A stretch of DNA of 64,000 bases, taken from positions 1-64,000 of the forward strand of contig JBKBSO010000009.1 of assembly GCA_046291695.1 (NCBI GenBank), given 5' to 3'. The DNA comes from PNNG01 sp046291695. GTDB lineage: Bacteria; Bacteroidota; Bacteroidia; UBA7662. The stretch's first letter is position 1. Every line of letters starts with the position of its first letter. The notes under the pieces are model-generated. The model was not told where the DNA came from and made no database searches. It saw only the letters and a program-made list of their open reading frames with translations. A program made the position numbers and the translations under genes. Below, piece after piece: positions 55,729-63,896 of the stretch.

Positions 55729-56511
55729 ATGAAAAAAATCATCTTTTCAATCCTTTTGTTTTCATTTGCATTTATAGCATGTACCAAGGAAAACACATCT
55801 CTTCCTTCTTCAATTGAGATTTCTGAGTTTCATACCTCTTCCGTGGATGAAAGTGAATTTATGACTGAAGATCAATATGAGTTTGTTGGCCTTAAACATA
55901 ATGAATATCTTTCCTTAATGCTTACGACCTTGGACTTAACAAATTCAACTCTAACAAGTGCACTTTCGCTCTACGATGTCATGAATAATTACGATGAGCC
56001 GTACTTTGAAAATTATCATTATGACTCTAATTCATTTTTACGAAGTGACAGTACTGCCCTAGGAATCCTTGACACTTCACTTTCAGATTTAGGCAAAGCA
56101 TATCTTCAAAGTGCATTGAATGCAATCGAGAATTTTACAGATGTAAATGATTTCAAGAGCAATATGAATCAAATCATAACCGAAAGTAGATTAAACTGCA
56201 CACCAAATGATTTTAAAATTTTGGCAGTTATCTGCACCGTCTTCAAATATTCCTCTGAATTTTGGGCTCCAACCGAACTAGGCGGAGTAGGTTCTGGATA
56301 TGCATCTTTATTGCTTAGACATGGAAATGCGAGAATTGCCAAACCTTTCAATTGGAAAAACGCACTCATATCTGATGGTATAAGCGGTGGAGTAGGTTGT
56401 ATAGCAGTTGCAGTTGGAGCAGCAATCGCAACTGGTCCTGTAGGCTGGGGCGTATTAGCAATCTGTGCTGGTGAGTCGGCAATAAACTCTGGTATAGCTG
56501 GCTGGTTATGA
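55729..56511 (+). CDS. AT-rich lipoprotein with a Gly/Ala-rich hydrophobic tail, unknown
   Basis: 260 residues. A lipoprotein signal (MKKIIFSILLFSFAFIAC, lipidated Cys 18) precedes an acidic, Ser/Thr-rich, probably helical body (about 25-200). The end is different: GISGGVGCIAVAVGAAIATG and PVGWGVLAICAGESAINSGI, a small-residue-rich hydrophobic segment like those of some bacteriocins and pore-forming peptides. No family recognised. Codons are clearly AT-richer than in neighbouring genes, pointing to transfer. It overlaps the next gene by four bases (ATGA). The toxin reading is inference only. Confidence 0.75.
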   Translation: MKKIIFSILLFSFAFIACTKENTSLPSSIEISEFHTSSVDESEFMTEDQYEFVGLKHNEYLSLMLTTLDLTNSTLTSALSLYDVMNNYDEPYFENYHYDSNSFLRSDSTALGILDTSLSDLGKAYLQSALNAIENFTDVNDFKSNMNQIITESRLNCTPNDFKILAVICTVFKYSSEFWAPTELGGVGSGYASLLLRHGNARIAKPFNWKNALISDGISGGVGCIAVAVGAAIATGPVGWGVLAICAGESAINSGIAGWL

Positions 56512-56732
56512 AAATACTCTCAAAAAGCAAAGTAATGATCATCATTGTGTCATTTTGGATACTGTTTTCAGCTTTAATTTGCTACAGTATTTTTCTAAGT
56601 CTAGAAGTGCACAATGGAGCTGACATTGACTTTCAACTGCTTATCACCAGGTCCCTCCTGTTCGGCTTGGTGCAATCAGGTTTGCCAATCTATTTTGTAA
56701 ATAAATTTTACAAAAACAGCAAATCGGCTTAA
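56508..56732 (+). CDS. Small two-helix membrane protein, unknown
   Basis: 74 residues with two membrane segments (about 7-27 and 44-64) and a basic C-terminus (NKFYKNSKSA). Starts with ATGA overlapping the lipoprotein stop, so translationally coupled. Size and topology fit an immunity or assembly partner, but nothing proves that. AT-rich like the lipoprotein gene. Confidence 0.65.
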   Translation: MKILSKSKVMIIIVSFWILFSALICYSIFLSLEVHNGADIDFQLLITRSLLFGLVQSGLPIYFVNKFYKNSKSA

Positions 56733-56750
56733 TGTTAGAAATGAGGCCAG

Positions 56751-56792
56751 GAGCCCCAACACTAAACTTTACCAAGTCGAGTTTTGGGGCTC
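56751..56792. other. Hairpin after the islet gene pair
   Basis: GAGCCCCAA (56751-56759) and TTGGGGCTC (56784-56792) form a perfect 9-bp inverted repeat with a 24-base loop, 18 bases after the small membrane protein stop. No long T-run follows, so it is a terminator candidate only. Confidence 0.5.
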
Positions 56793-56917
56793 AAATTTAT
56801 CAACAGCAATTGCAACTGGTTTGATCTAATGAACGGTTGTCACCAATGCTTTTAATCTGCCAACATCTGTAGGTTGACAAGCATTTTTAATTAAGGACCT
56901 TTAAGCTTACTCTTAAT

Positions 56918-57202
56918 CTACCGCTTGCTGATTTTGTTGAAGCTAATAGGGCGTTGCAAGTTGCATTTAAAACGATCCATGCCCGCTGGCCGCTTTTTGG
57001 CGTGTTTGTGCGATACCTTTTTGGCCCGTTCGCGCCACAGCTTAAAACTCGAAGCTTTTAATTCGCGCCGCATGAGTGCAATGACCTCCTGCTCGCGCAA
57101 GCCAAATTGCGCAAAAATGGCATCAAAAGGCGTGCGGTCTTCCCAGGCCATTTCAATGATGCGGTCGGTTTGGGCGGGGCTCAACTCAGACTTCATGTGC
57201 AT
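56918..57202 (-). CDS. DUF2805 (TIGR03643-type) protein
   Basis: 94 residues: SPAQTDRIIEMAWEDRTPFDAIFAQFGLREQEVIALMRREL is a small HTH-like helical domain, followed by LKASSFKLWRERAKKVSHKH and a basic tail ending PISFNKISKR. Members are short basic proteins of unknown function, possibly nucleic-acid binding. Its 3' end is duplicated at 55425-55551 on the other side of the AT-rich gene pair. The start may be the Met at residue 1 or 3. Confidence 0.85.
   Translation of the reverse strand: MHMKSELSPAQTDRIIEMAWEDRTPFDAIFAQFGLREQEVIALMRRELKASSFKLWRERAKKVSHKHAKKRPAGMDRFKCNLQRPISFNKISKR
56922..57048. repeat. Right direct repeat of the islet (inside the DUF2805 gene)
   Basis: Partner of 55425-55551; about 93% identical by eye over 127 bases, no gaps. 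It covers the 3' end of the intact DUF2805 gene. Confidence 0.85.
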
Positions 57203-57232
57203 TAAACAGCTGTTTCAGCTGAAAGTTTGAGA

Positions 57233-58447
57233 TCACCGCGCCGGCATCCGCTTCCAAATCACCAGAGCCGAAAACAGGGTGAGCAGTCCGATGGTCCAAA
57301 CGGCTGCGTTCAGGCCCAGCCAGTCGGCCACCACGCCCGAAAGCACCGCCCCGAAGGCATAACCCAAATCGCGCCAAAGCCGGAAAACACCAATGCTTTC
57401 GGCCCGTTGTTGGGGCGAGGTAGCAGCGGCAATGGCGGTTAAAAAGGTGGGGTATACCAGGGCCGTTCCCAATCCCAGCAAGACCATCAAAGTGCCGATT
57501 TGCCAGGCATTACCGGCCGCAGGCAACAGCAGAATGGCCATGGCCTGCGACAACATGCCCCAGAAAAGCATTTTTTTGCGCGAATAATGATCGGCCATTT
57601 TGCCCGTAACCACCTGTCCGATACCCCAAACCGCCGGATAAATGGCCACCAACATGCCCGTTTCGGCCTGATTAAAGTGGGCCAAGCTCAGCATCACCGG
57701 TAAAAGTCCCCAAATCATGCCGTCGTTCAGGTTATTCACCAAACCGGCCTGGGTAACTGTGCCCAGGGTTTTGTCCTTCCAACTGCTTTCCCACAAAACA
57801 TGCTGTAAAGGCGCTATATCGCGCTGCCCGCTTTCGGCTTGCACATGGGCGCGGGTATCGTTTACCCAAAGCAGGGTGAGCAACAAACCACTTACCGACA
57901 AAACCACACCCACATAAAAAGGATAAGGTGTGAGTCCATAGCGATTGGCCAGCCAACCGGTCAACAAGGCCGTAAGCCCCACAGCCAAATAGCCGGCAAA
58001 TTCGTTTAGCCCCATGGCCAAACCCCGGTCTTTTTCACCCACCAGGTCTATTTTCATAACCACCGTGCTGCTCCAGGCAAAACCCTGACTGATGCCCAAA
58101 AGCACATTGGCTGCCACTACCCACTCCCAATGGCTGGCGCTCATGAGCAGCCAGGGGACGGGCAAGGCCAGCAACCAGCCCGCCAGCAACAGCTTTTTTC
58201 GTCCGTAATAATTGGCCAGCCTGCCGGTATAATAATTGGCCAGGGCCTTGCTCAAGCCAAAAGCAACAATAAACGATAAAACCGCAGCATGCGAGACCAT
58301 GCCAAATTTTTCGCTCGCTAATGCAGGTAAGATGCTGCGCTCCATCCCCACCATGCCTCCTACCAGGGCGTTAATGAGGACCAGCAAAGCAAATTGGGCA
58401 CGATTGGCCCCCAAACCCAAGCGAACCGTAGCGTTTTGTGCTTGCAT
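57233..58447 (-). CDS. Major facilitator superfamily transporter
   Basis: 404 residues from Met at 58447 (MQAQNATVRLGLGANRAQF), twelve predicted membrane helices. The loop 2-3 motif YYTGRLANYYGRKKLLLAG is the MFS GxxxDxxGRR-type signature, and the corresponding second-half motif is GKMADHYSRKKMLFWG. Substrate not predictable; resembles drug/sugar efflux-type MFS proteins. A Crp/Fnr gene lies 56 bases upstream on the same strand. Confidence 0.92.
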   Translation of the reverse strand: MQAQNATVRLGLGANRAQFALLVLINALVGGMVGMERSILPALASEKFGMVSHAAVLSFIVAFGLSKALANYYTGRLANYYGRKKLLLAGWLLALPVPWLLMSASHWEWVVAANVLLGISQGFAWSSTVVMKIDLVGEKDRGLAMGLNEFAGYLAVGLTALLTGWLANRYGLTPYPFYVGVVLSVSGLLLTLLWVNDTRAHVQAESGQRDIAPLQHVLWESSWKDKTLGTVTQAGLVNNLNDGMIWGLLPVMLSLAHFNQAETGMLVAIYPAVWGIGQVVTGKMADHYSRKKMLFWGMLSQAMAILLLPAAGNAWQIGTLMVLLGLGTALVYPTFLTAIAAATSPQQRAESIGVFRLWRDLGYAFGAVLSGVVADWLGLNAAVWTIGLLTLFSALVIWKRMPAR

Positions 58448-58503
58448 AGGCAACAAAACTCCGGCAAAGCAGGCGGCATTCCTTTATCAAATGATAAAAA
58501 GCA

Positions 58504-59100
58504 CTAGCCTTTGCTGATCGAGGCACGAATGCGGCTCAACGATACTTGGGTGATGCCCAAATAAGAAGCAATGTGCCGCAATGGTACCCGTTGCAAGAGG
58601 TTGGGCTGCTTTAGCAAGTCGAGATAACGCTCGGTGGCCGACTTAAACTGCAGGCTTTCGATGCGACCGATGGCATGCACAAAGGCTTTTTCAAGCATTT
58701 TGCGGTAGAGCCGTTCCAGCTCGGGATGCTTGTTGAACAAAGCAAACAAGCGCGCTGCATCGATGGCCAGCAGCCGGCTGTCTTCGAGTGCTTCAATGGC
58801 CTTGCGGGTGGGCGCACCAGTCAACAAACTTTCGGCTCGAATGATAAGCTCTCCTGCGAAGGCAAAATGCTCGGTGACTTCGGTCTCGGCTTGGTAATAA
58901 AAAATACGTGCCGCCCCCTCGAGCACCAGGTACAAGGTACGGCAGTGCGTGCCGGCTTCCTGTATAATGGCGTATTTGCGAAATTGCAAGATGTTTGTAA
59001 TCGCGCTAATGGCTCGAGTCGACTCTTGGCTTACTTCATGGAACTGCAAAAGCATATCCAAATCATGTTCTTGCAATTCCTGTTTCATCGTTTTTTTCAA
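58504..59100 (-). CDS. Crp/Fnr-family transcriptional regulator
   Basis: 198 residues. Cyclic-nucleotide-binding-like domain with YAIIQEAGTHCRTLYLVLEGAARIFYY and FAFAGELIIRAESLLTG, and a short C-terminal HTH: VPLRHIASYLGITQVSLSRIRASI. This is the compact Bacteroidota Crp type; ligand unknown. The adjacent same-strand MFS gene is a plausible target. Confidence 0.9.
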   Translation of the reverse strand: MKKTMKQELQEHDLDMLLQFHEVSQESTRAISAITNILQFRKYAIIQEAGTHCRTLYLVLEGAARIFYYQAETEVTEHFAFAGELIIRAESLLTGAPTRKAIEALEDSRLLAIDAARLFALFNKHPELERLYRKMLEKAFVHAIGRIESLQFKSATERYLDLLKQPNLLQRVPLRHIASYLGITQVSLSRIRASISKG

Positions 59101-59200
59101 TGCGTTGCTCCTGCATAACTAATAAAATCAACCCCCATCGTGATAGTGAGAAGCGTTCAACAAACTGTGCAAAGGATCTGAGCGCGAGCTTTATAGCTGT

Positions 59201-59656
59201 CTAAAAAAAAATTCCAGACAAAGCGTCAATAATTATTTGATGATCTGCCTCATCCTGAAGTCCCGAAACAGTTATTGTCGCAATCATTCCTGCATTTTTC
59301 ACAAATATTGGTATTGAACCCCCTTTCGCAAGAAAATCCTTTTCGTCAAGGGCAAAGGTTTGATCCAATGTCATATTGCCCGCTTTCAAATCATTTTTTA
59401 CACGTAAAGAGCTTTCTTCAAATTGTTTTGCAACATTAGCCTTTCTTCTAAGCCAATTGTGTTTGTCAACTGGAAGCTTGTCATCAACGTATAAAAATAT
59501 CGTGTGATTTAGCCTGCATATTTCTACAGCAATATGTTGATTGCGATTTTTTGCCATGTCAATAATTGCCAAACCCATTTCGAGGGCAATTTTGTTAGAG
59601 AAACTATCTAACTCTATTTTTTTGACAACTTCATTGTTTGCTTCAAGCTGTGCCAT
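59201..59656 (-). CDS. UPF0303/GlcG-HbpS-like protein
   Basis: 151 residues matching UPF0303 (DUF336 superfamily): FSNKIALEMGLAIIDMAKNRNQHIAVEICRLNHTIFLY, NWLRRKANVAKQFEESSLRV, FLAKGGSIPIFVKNAGMIATITVSGL (in parts) and QIIIDAL. The fold is shared with haem-binding HbpS and GlcG; a role in haem or redox biology is a guess. Monocistronic; its DNA is slightly AT-richer than neighbours. Confidence 0.85.
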   Translation of the reverse strand: MAQLEANNEVVKKIELDSFSNKIALEMGLAIIDMAKNRNQHIAVEICRLNHTIFLYVDDKLPVDKHNWLRRKANVAKQFEESSLRVKNDLKAGNMTLDQTFALDEKDFLAKGGSIPIFVKNAGMIATITVSGLQDEADHQIIIDALSGIFF

Positions 59657-59908
59657 TATCGAATTGCTTTTTAATAAGCCGTTAGTAAAAGTAGTTATTT
59701 GCTCATCATTTTATTTGTAATTTCTGCCAGCTGTGTCTAGGCTTAAAACTGCTGCCAACTTGTGTAAAACTTCCACCAGTTGGCTTTCACTTCATTCATT
59801 CGATTGGTAGATTTATCAGGCTTCTTGCTTGCAATCACCCCACCATTCCAGCCTCCTAAAGATAACAGCCCCCGCTGAAATGCCTGTGTTTTGGCACCAG
59901 AAATCGCC

Positions 59909-59916
59909 TACCTTTG
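59909..59916 (+). promoter_or_regulatory. -7 box TACCTTTG
   Basis: Exact TAnnTTTG ending four bases before the ATG at 59921; TTTG at 59890-59893 could be a close-set upstream element (15-base spacer). Near-leaderless start for the methyltransferase gene. Confidence 0.5.
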
Positions 59917-59920
59917 CAGC

Positions 59921-61096
59921 ATGTTCCAGCAAATTGTCCTCAAAAGCGGCCGCGACCGCTCGCTTCGCAATAGGCACCCCTGGGTTTTCAGCGGTGCGGT
60001 AAAACAGTGGCCCGATGCCGAAAATGGCGAAATCGTAGCCGTTAGCGACAACCAAGGACAATTGCTGGGCTACGGCTTTTTTTCGCCAAAAAGTCAGATT
60101 GTGTGCAGGCTATTCCATTTTGGTGCTGCTCCTGAACATGGCTTCGACCAGGCCTATTGGACTGCTAAAATCGAACGGGCTGTACTCCTGCGCAAGCAGT
60201 TGATAGACCCTGCGGGCACTTCGTGTTATCGCTTACTGCATGCCGAAGGTGATTTTTTACCCGGAATCATCGTCGATGTGTATGGGTCGGTGGTGGTAGT
60301 TCAGGTGCTCATCAAAGGTGTTGAACGGATTTTTGAGCAGCTCGAAAAGGCATTGCATGACCTCGGCTTTGCCCATATTTACCTCAAGCAAAAAGAAAAC
60401 TCCGGCTTCCTTGAGGCGGTACAATTGCCCAAAGGCTGGCGCGGCACCCCCTGCCCCATGCCGGTGCGGGTGTTGGAGCATGGTTTGCAGTTTGATATAG
60501 ATGTTGAAAGCGGACAAAAGACCGGCTTTTTCATCGACCAACGCGAAAACCGTCTGCTCACCCAACAATTTAGTGCCGGCAAAAAAGTCCTCAATGCTTT
60601 CAGCTATACCGGCGGATTCAGTCTGTACGCCCTGGCTGGTGGTGCCCGCGAAGTACATTCAGTCGACATTTCGAAAGACGCCATTGCCCGCGCCAACGAA
60701 TTGGTGGCCTTGAATTTTCCGGGTGCCAAACATTTAGGTGTTGCCGCCGATTGTTTCGATTACCTCAAACAAACCGAAGATGTGTACGACCTCATCGTGC
60801 TCGATCCTCCCGCCTTTGCCAAAAGCGCCAAGGCCGTGAACAATGCGGCCCGTGGTTACAAAGAACTCAACCTGGTGGCTCTGAAAAAAATTGCACCAGG
60901 TGGCTTGTTGTTTACCTACAGCTGCTCGCAAAACATCACGCCCGATTTGTTTCGCAAAATTGTATTCGGTTCCGCCGCCGATGCTGGTCGCGAAGTGCGC
61001 ATCCTCCGCCTGCTCTCTCAGGCCGACGACCATCCCATTAATATTTACCACCCCGAAGGGGAGTATTTGAAGGGATTGATGTTGTATGTGGAGTGA
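59921..61096 (+). CDS. RlmI/RlmK-like class I rRNA methyltransferase
   Basis: 391 residues from ATG 59921 (MFQQIVLKSGRDRSL). N-terminal PUA domain (RNRHPWVFSGAV, GEIVAVSDNQGQLLGYGFF), then a class I SAM methyltransferase: motif I VLNAFSYTGGFSLYALAGGA, motif IV VLDPPAFAKS. The RlmI family methylates C5 of a cytosine in 23S rRNA (m5C1962 in E. coli). The absence of a Cys in motif IV DPPAF matches RlmI rather than NSUN-type enzymes. Monocistronic. Confidence 0.92.
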   Translation: MFQQIVLKSGRDRSLRNRHPWVFSGAVKQWPDAENGEIVAVSDNQGQLLGYGFFSPKSQIVCRLFHFGAAPEHGFDQAYWTAKIERAVLLRKQLIDPAGTSCYRLLHAEGDFLPGIIVDVYGSVVVVQVLIKGVERIFEQLEKALHDLGFAHIYLKQKENSGFLEAVQLPKGWRGTPCPMPVRVLEHGLQFDIDVESGQKTGFFIDQRENRLLTQQFSAGKKVLNAFSYTGGFSLYALAGGAREVHSVDISKDAIARANELVALNFPGAKHLGVAADCFDYLKQTEDVYDLIVLDPPAFAKSAKAVNNAARGYKELNLVALKKIAPGGLLFTYSCSQNITPDLFRKIVFGSAADAGREVRILRLLSQADDHPINIYHPEGEYLKGLMLYVE

Positions 61097-61769
61097 TTTT
61101 GGAGTTCAGGCAAGCCCTTGCCATTTCAGATTCACCATTGGTTTTCGATTAGTATGGGGTGGAGTGGTATTTTTTGGACTCAATGAAACTAAAAGCTAGT
61201 TGCGACCTACAGGGCAATGAGGCAAGACATCATTGAGTCATTTCCAAAAAAAATCCGCGATGCTATCAAATCCTCTAACGCCCAAATCACTGCTAGTTCT
61301 GTAGGGCTCCACGATGTGTAACGCAAAGTACCATGTTCATTCGCAGCTTGTAGAGGCACAAGTTGGGGCATCTAATTTCTGTGGAAGAACAAATATGAAT
61401 TAGAACTCGCAAGGCGCTGAGGTCATCATGTATCGAAGCGCACTCATTCGCAGGCTTCGGTAAACAGCACCCGATGCCCCCGTCCTCTTTACCGAAATTC
61501 AGCTCAGCCACCGGTTAAAGCATTGCTCCACAAAACCTTCCCCTGCGCATTTGAGCCAGTTTGAATTCCTCTTTATTAGCCAGGAAGCTTGATTTACTTA
61601 ACCCGTATTCAAAATCTGAACAACAACAGCAGGCTATTTACCTTTATCATAAAAGAAGATAACCATATCCAAATCCCTGATTTACAAAGGAATTATCTCG
61701 ACACATTAAACCTTTTTTCAACTATCTTTGTTGCCTAATTCAGATTCAGTCTAATTACGTACAATCAGA
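61097..61769. other. 673-base gap before sufB
   Basis: No gene supported; the longest frames lack any family motif and disagree with local codon use. The last 50 bases carry the sufB promoter. Part of the centre looks like degraded coding sequence, but I cannot name it. Confidence 0.4.
61723..61730 (+). promoter_or_regulatory. -7 box TATCTTTG upstream of sufB
   Basis: Exact TAnnTTTG, 39 bases before the sufB ATG. Gives a leader of about 35 bases; no clear -33 TTTG. Confidence 0.5.
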
Positions 61770-63218
61770 ATGAGCAATAACGAACAAGAACTACTCGACC
61801 AGGTTACAGGAGAAGAATATAAATACGGCTTTGTCAGCAATATTGAACAAGACATCATTCCTAAAGGCCTGGATGAAGATGTAATTCGCTTCATATCAGC
61901 CAAAAAGGAAGAGCCGGAGTGGCTGCTTGAATGGCGCTTAAAAGCCTACAAGCATTGGCTGACTTTAGAAGAGCCTGGCTGGCAAAACGTGCATTATCCA
62001 CCCATCGACTACCAGGACATCAGCTACTATGCCTCACCCAAGGCCGAATCGAAGCTCAACAGCCTCGATGAACTGGACCCTGAAATCAAAGCCACTTACG
62101 ACAAATTGGGCATTCCGCTCGAAGAGCAGCTGGTGCTGGCCGGTGTGGCCGTAGATGCCGTATTGGATTCAGTATCGGTGATCACCACCTTCAAAGAAAA
62201 ACTCGCCGAAAAAGGGGTGATTTTCTGTGCCATCAGCGAAGCCGTGCACACCCATCCCGAACTGGTTAAAAGATACCTCGGCAGCGTAGTACCTTATACC
62301 GACAATTATTTTGCTGCCCTGAACAGCGCTGTATTCAGCGACGGTTCATTTGTATACATTCCCAAAGGCGTGCGCTGCCCCATGGAATTAAGCACCTATT
62401 TCCGTATCAACGCCCAGGGAACAGGGCAGTTTGAGCGCACCCTCATTGTAGCCGAAGACGAAAGTTATGTAAGTTACCTCGAAGGCTGCACAGCGCCCAA
62501 GCGCGACGAAAATCAGCTGCATGCCGCCGTGGTAGAGCTCGTGGCCATGGAAAAGGCCGAAATCAAATATAGCACGGTACAAAACTGGTACCCAGGCGAC
62601 AAAAATGGTAAAGGCGGTATCTATAACTTTGTAACCAAGCGTGGCGTTTGCATGGGCAACTACAGCAAAATCAGCTGGACGCAGGTAGAAACCGGCTCGG
62701 CCATCACCTGGAAATATCCCAGCGTGGTGCTTAAAGGCGACCACAGCATTGGCGAGTTTTACAGCGTGGCTGTTACCAACAATATGCAACAGGCCGATAC
62801 AGGCACCAAAATGATCCACATCGGCAAAAACACCAAAAGCCGCATTGTGAGCAAGGGTATTAGTGCAGGCAAAAGCCAAAACTCGTACCGAGGTCTGGTA
62901 AAAGTGCGCAAATCCGCTGAAAAAGCCCGGAACTTCAGTCAGTGCGACTCACTGCTCATGGGCGACAAGTGCGGCGCACACACTTTCCCCTACTTCGAAA
63001 TCAACAACAACGGCGCTACGGTAGAACACGAAGCCACCACCTCTAAAATTGGTGAAGACATCCTATTCTATTGCAACCAGCGCGGCATTAGCGAAGAAGA
63101 TGCTGTAGCCCTCATTGTAAACGGCTACGCCAAAGAAGTCCTCGACATGCTGCCGATGGAGTTTGCTGTAGAAGCCAAAAAACTGTTGGCCATTTCGTTA
63201 GAAGGATCGGTCGGCTAG
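61770..63218 (+). CDS. sufB: Fe-S cluster assembly protein SufB
   Basis: 482 residues. Scaffold subunit of the SufBC2D complex that builds Fe-S clusters under stress. The N-terminus has the YKYGFVSNIEQDIIPKGL segment; typical core motifs are FVYIPKGVRCPMELSTYFRIN, EDESYVSYLEGCTAP, KYSTVQNWYPGD, NYSKISWTQVETGSAITWKYPS and the C-terminal CDSLLMGDKCGAHTFPY with the conserved cysteines. The next suf gene, sufC, is separated by a four-helix-bundle gene and heptad repeats. Confidence 0.97.
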   Translation: MSNNEQELLDQVTGEEYKYGFVSNIEQDIIPKGLDEDVIRFISAKKEEPEWLLEWRLKAYKHWLTLEEPGWQNVHYPPIDYQDISYYASPKAESKLNSLDELDPEIKATYDKLGIPLEEQLVLAGVAVDAVLDSVSVITTFKEKLAEKGVIFCAISEAVHTHPELVKRYLGSVVPYTDNYFAALNSAVFSDGSFVYIPKGVRCPMELSTYFRINAQGTGQFERTLIVAEDESYVSYLEGCTAPKRDENQLHAAVVELVAMEKAEIKYSTVQNWYPGDKNGKGGIYNFVTKRGVCMGNYSKISWTQVETGSAITWKYPSVVLKGDHSIGEFYSVAVTNNMQQADTGTKMIHIGKNTKSRIVSKGISAGKSQNSYRGLVKVRKSAEKARNFSQCDSLLMGDKCGAHTFPYFEINNNGATVEHEATTSKIGEDILFYCNQRGISEEDAVALIVNGYAKEVLDMLPMEFAVEAKKLLAISLEGSVG

Positions 63219-63230
63219 CGCCGTCCGAAG

Positions 63231-63251
63231 GTTCAAGGTTCAAAGTTCAAC
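63231..63251. repeat. Left heptad array (3 units)
   Basis: GTTCAAG GTTCAAA GTTCAAC, 12 bases after the sufB stop. Bases 63231-63250 are the exact reverse complement of 63831-63850 in the right array. Confidence 0.85.
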
Positions 63252-63270
63252 CAGGCATGAAAAGTATAAA

Positions 63271-63741
63271 ATGGGGTATTTAGCTTTTGAAGATACCAAG
63301 GTATGGCAAGAAGGAAAATCGCTTGTAAAAGAGGTTTATTTGGCCATTGAAGCAAATGATTCATTTGCTCTAGACTATGCCTTGGTGAATCAAATACGCA
63401 AGTCGGCTATTTCAATCCCATCGAATATTGCCGAAGGTTTTGAAAGAGCAAGCAATAAAGAACTCATTCAGTTTCTGTTTATAGCTAAAGGGTCTTCCGG
63501 AGAACTAAGAACCCAAATTCAACTTGCACTAGAACTTGAGTATTTATCATCTGACATTGCAAACAAACTTATCGATGAAGCTAAAACTATTAGCAGAATG
63601 CTTCAATCCTTAATTAACTATCTAAGGAATAGCGAATTGAAAGGAGTCAAATACAGTACAGTGGTCAAAGAGCCAGAAGCCAAATATTTGGCAGAACCTG
63701 TAGATGCCCAGCTGTTTATAGATGCCCAAAACGACAATTAA
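63271..63741 (+). CDS. Four-helix-bundle protein (23S rRNA intervening-sequence type)
   Basis: 156 residues with the family motif LAFEDTKVWQEGKSLVKEVY, LVNQIRKSAISIPSNIAEGFERAS, FIAKGSSGELRTQIQLALEL and a fourth helix AKTISRMLQSLINYLRN. Originally found in intervening sequences of bacterial 23S rRNA genes, these proteins are common stand-alone genes of unknown function, related to the Avd accessory protein of diversity-generating retroelements. About 35 residues longer than the usual 120 (tail from LKGVKYSTVV). It is inserted between sufB and sufC and flanked by inverted heptad arrays. Confidence 0.9.
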   Translation: MGYLAFEDTKVWQEGKSLVKEVYLAIEANDSFALDYALVNQIRKSAISIPSNIAEGFERASNKELIQFLFIAKGSSGELRTQIQLALELEYLSSDIANKLIDEAKTISRMLQSLINYLRNSELKGVKYSTVVKEPEAKYLAEPVDAQLFIDAQNDN

Positions 63742-63829
63742 TATTGAATATCAAACATTTTACCTCAAATATTGAGTTAGGAATCCAAGTTCTTCGAACC
63801 TACACGTCCGAGGGCGTAGACCGAGCTTT

Positions 63830-63892
63830 TTTGAACTTTGAACCTTGAACTTTGAACCTCGAACTTTGAACCTTGAACTTTGAACTTTGAAC
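63830..63892. repeat. Right heptad array (9 units)
   Basis: Nine tandem 7-bp units, consensus YTTGAAC: TTTGAAC (63830, 63837), CTTGAAC, TTTGAAC, CTCGAAC, TTTGAAC, CTTGAAC, TTTGAAC, TTTGAAC. It ends four bases before the sufC ATG. Inverted relative to 63231-63251. Confidence 0.9.
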
Positions 63893-63896
63893 TAAC

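Noticed and set aside
61293..61511. 72-codon - strand frame in the gap before sufB
   Set aside because: Cys-rich random-looking translation, no start context and no recognised domain.
63219..63830. Outer flanks of the four-helix-bundle cassette (GTCCGA- and GGCGTAG-like segments on both sides) as longer inverted repeats
   Set aside because: The match beyond the heptads is short and gapped, and could be chance.
63830..63892. Heptad array considered as a CRISPR array
   Set aside because: Units are contiguous 7-mers without spacers, and there are no cas genes.
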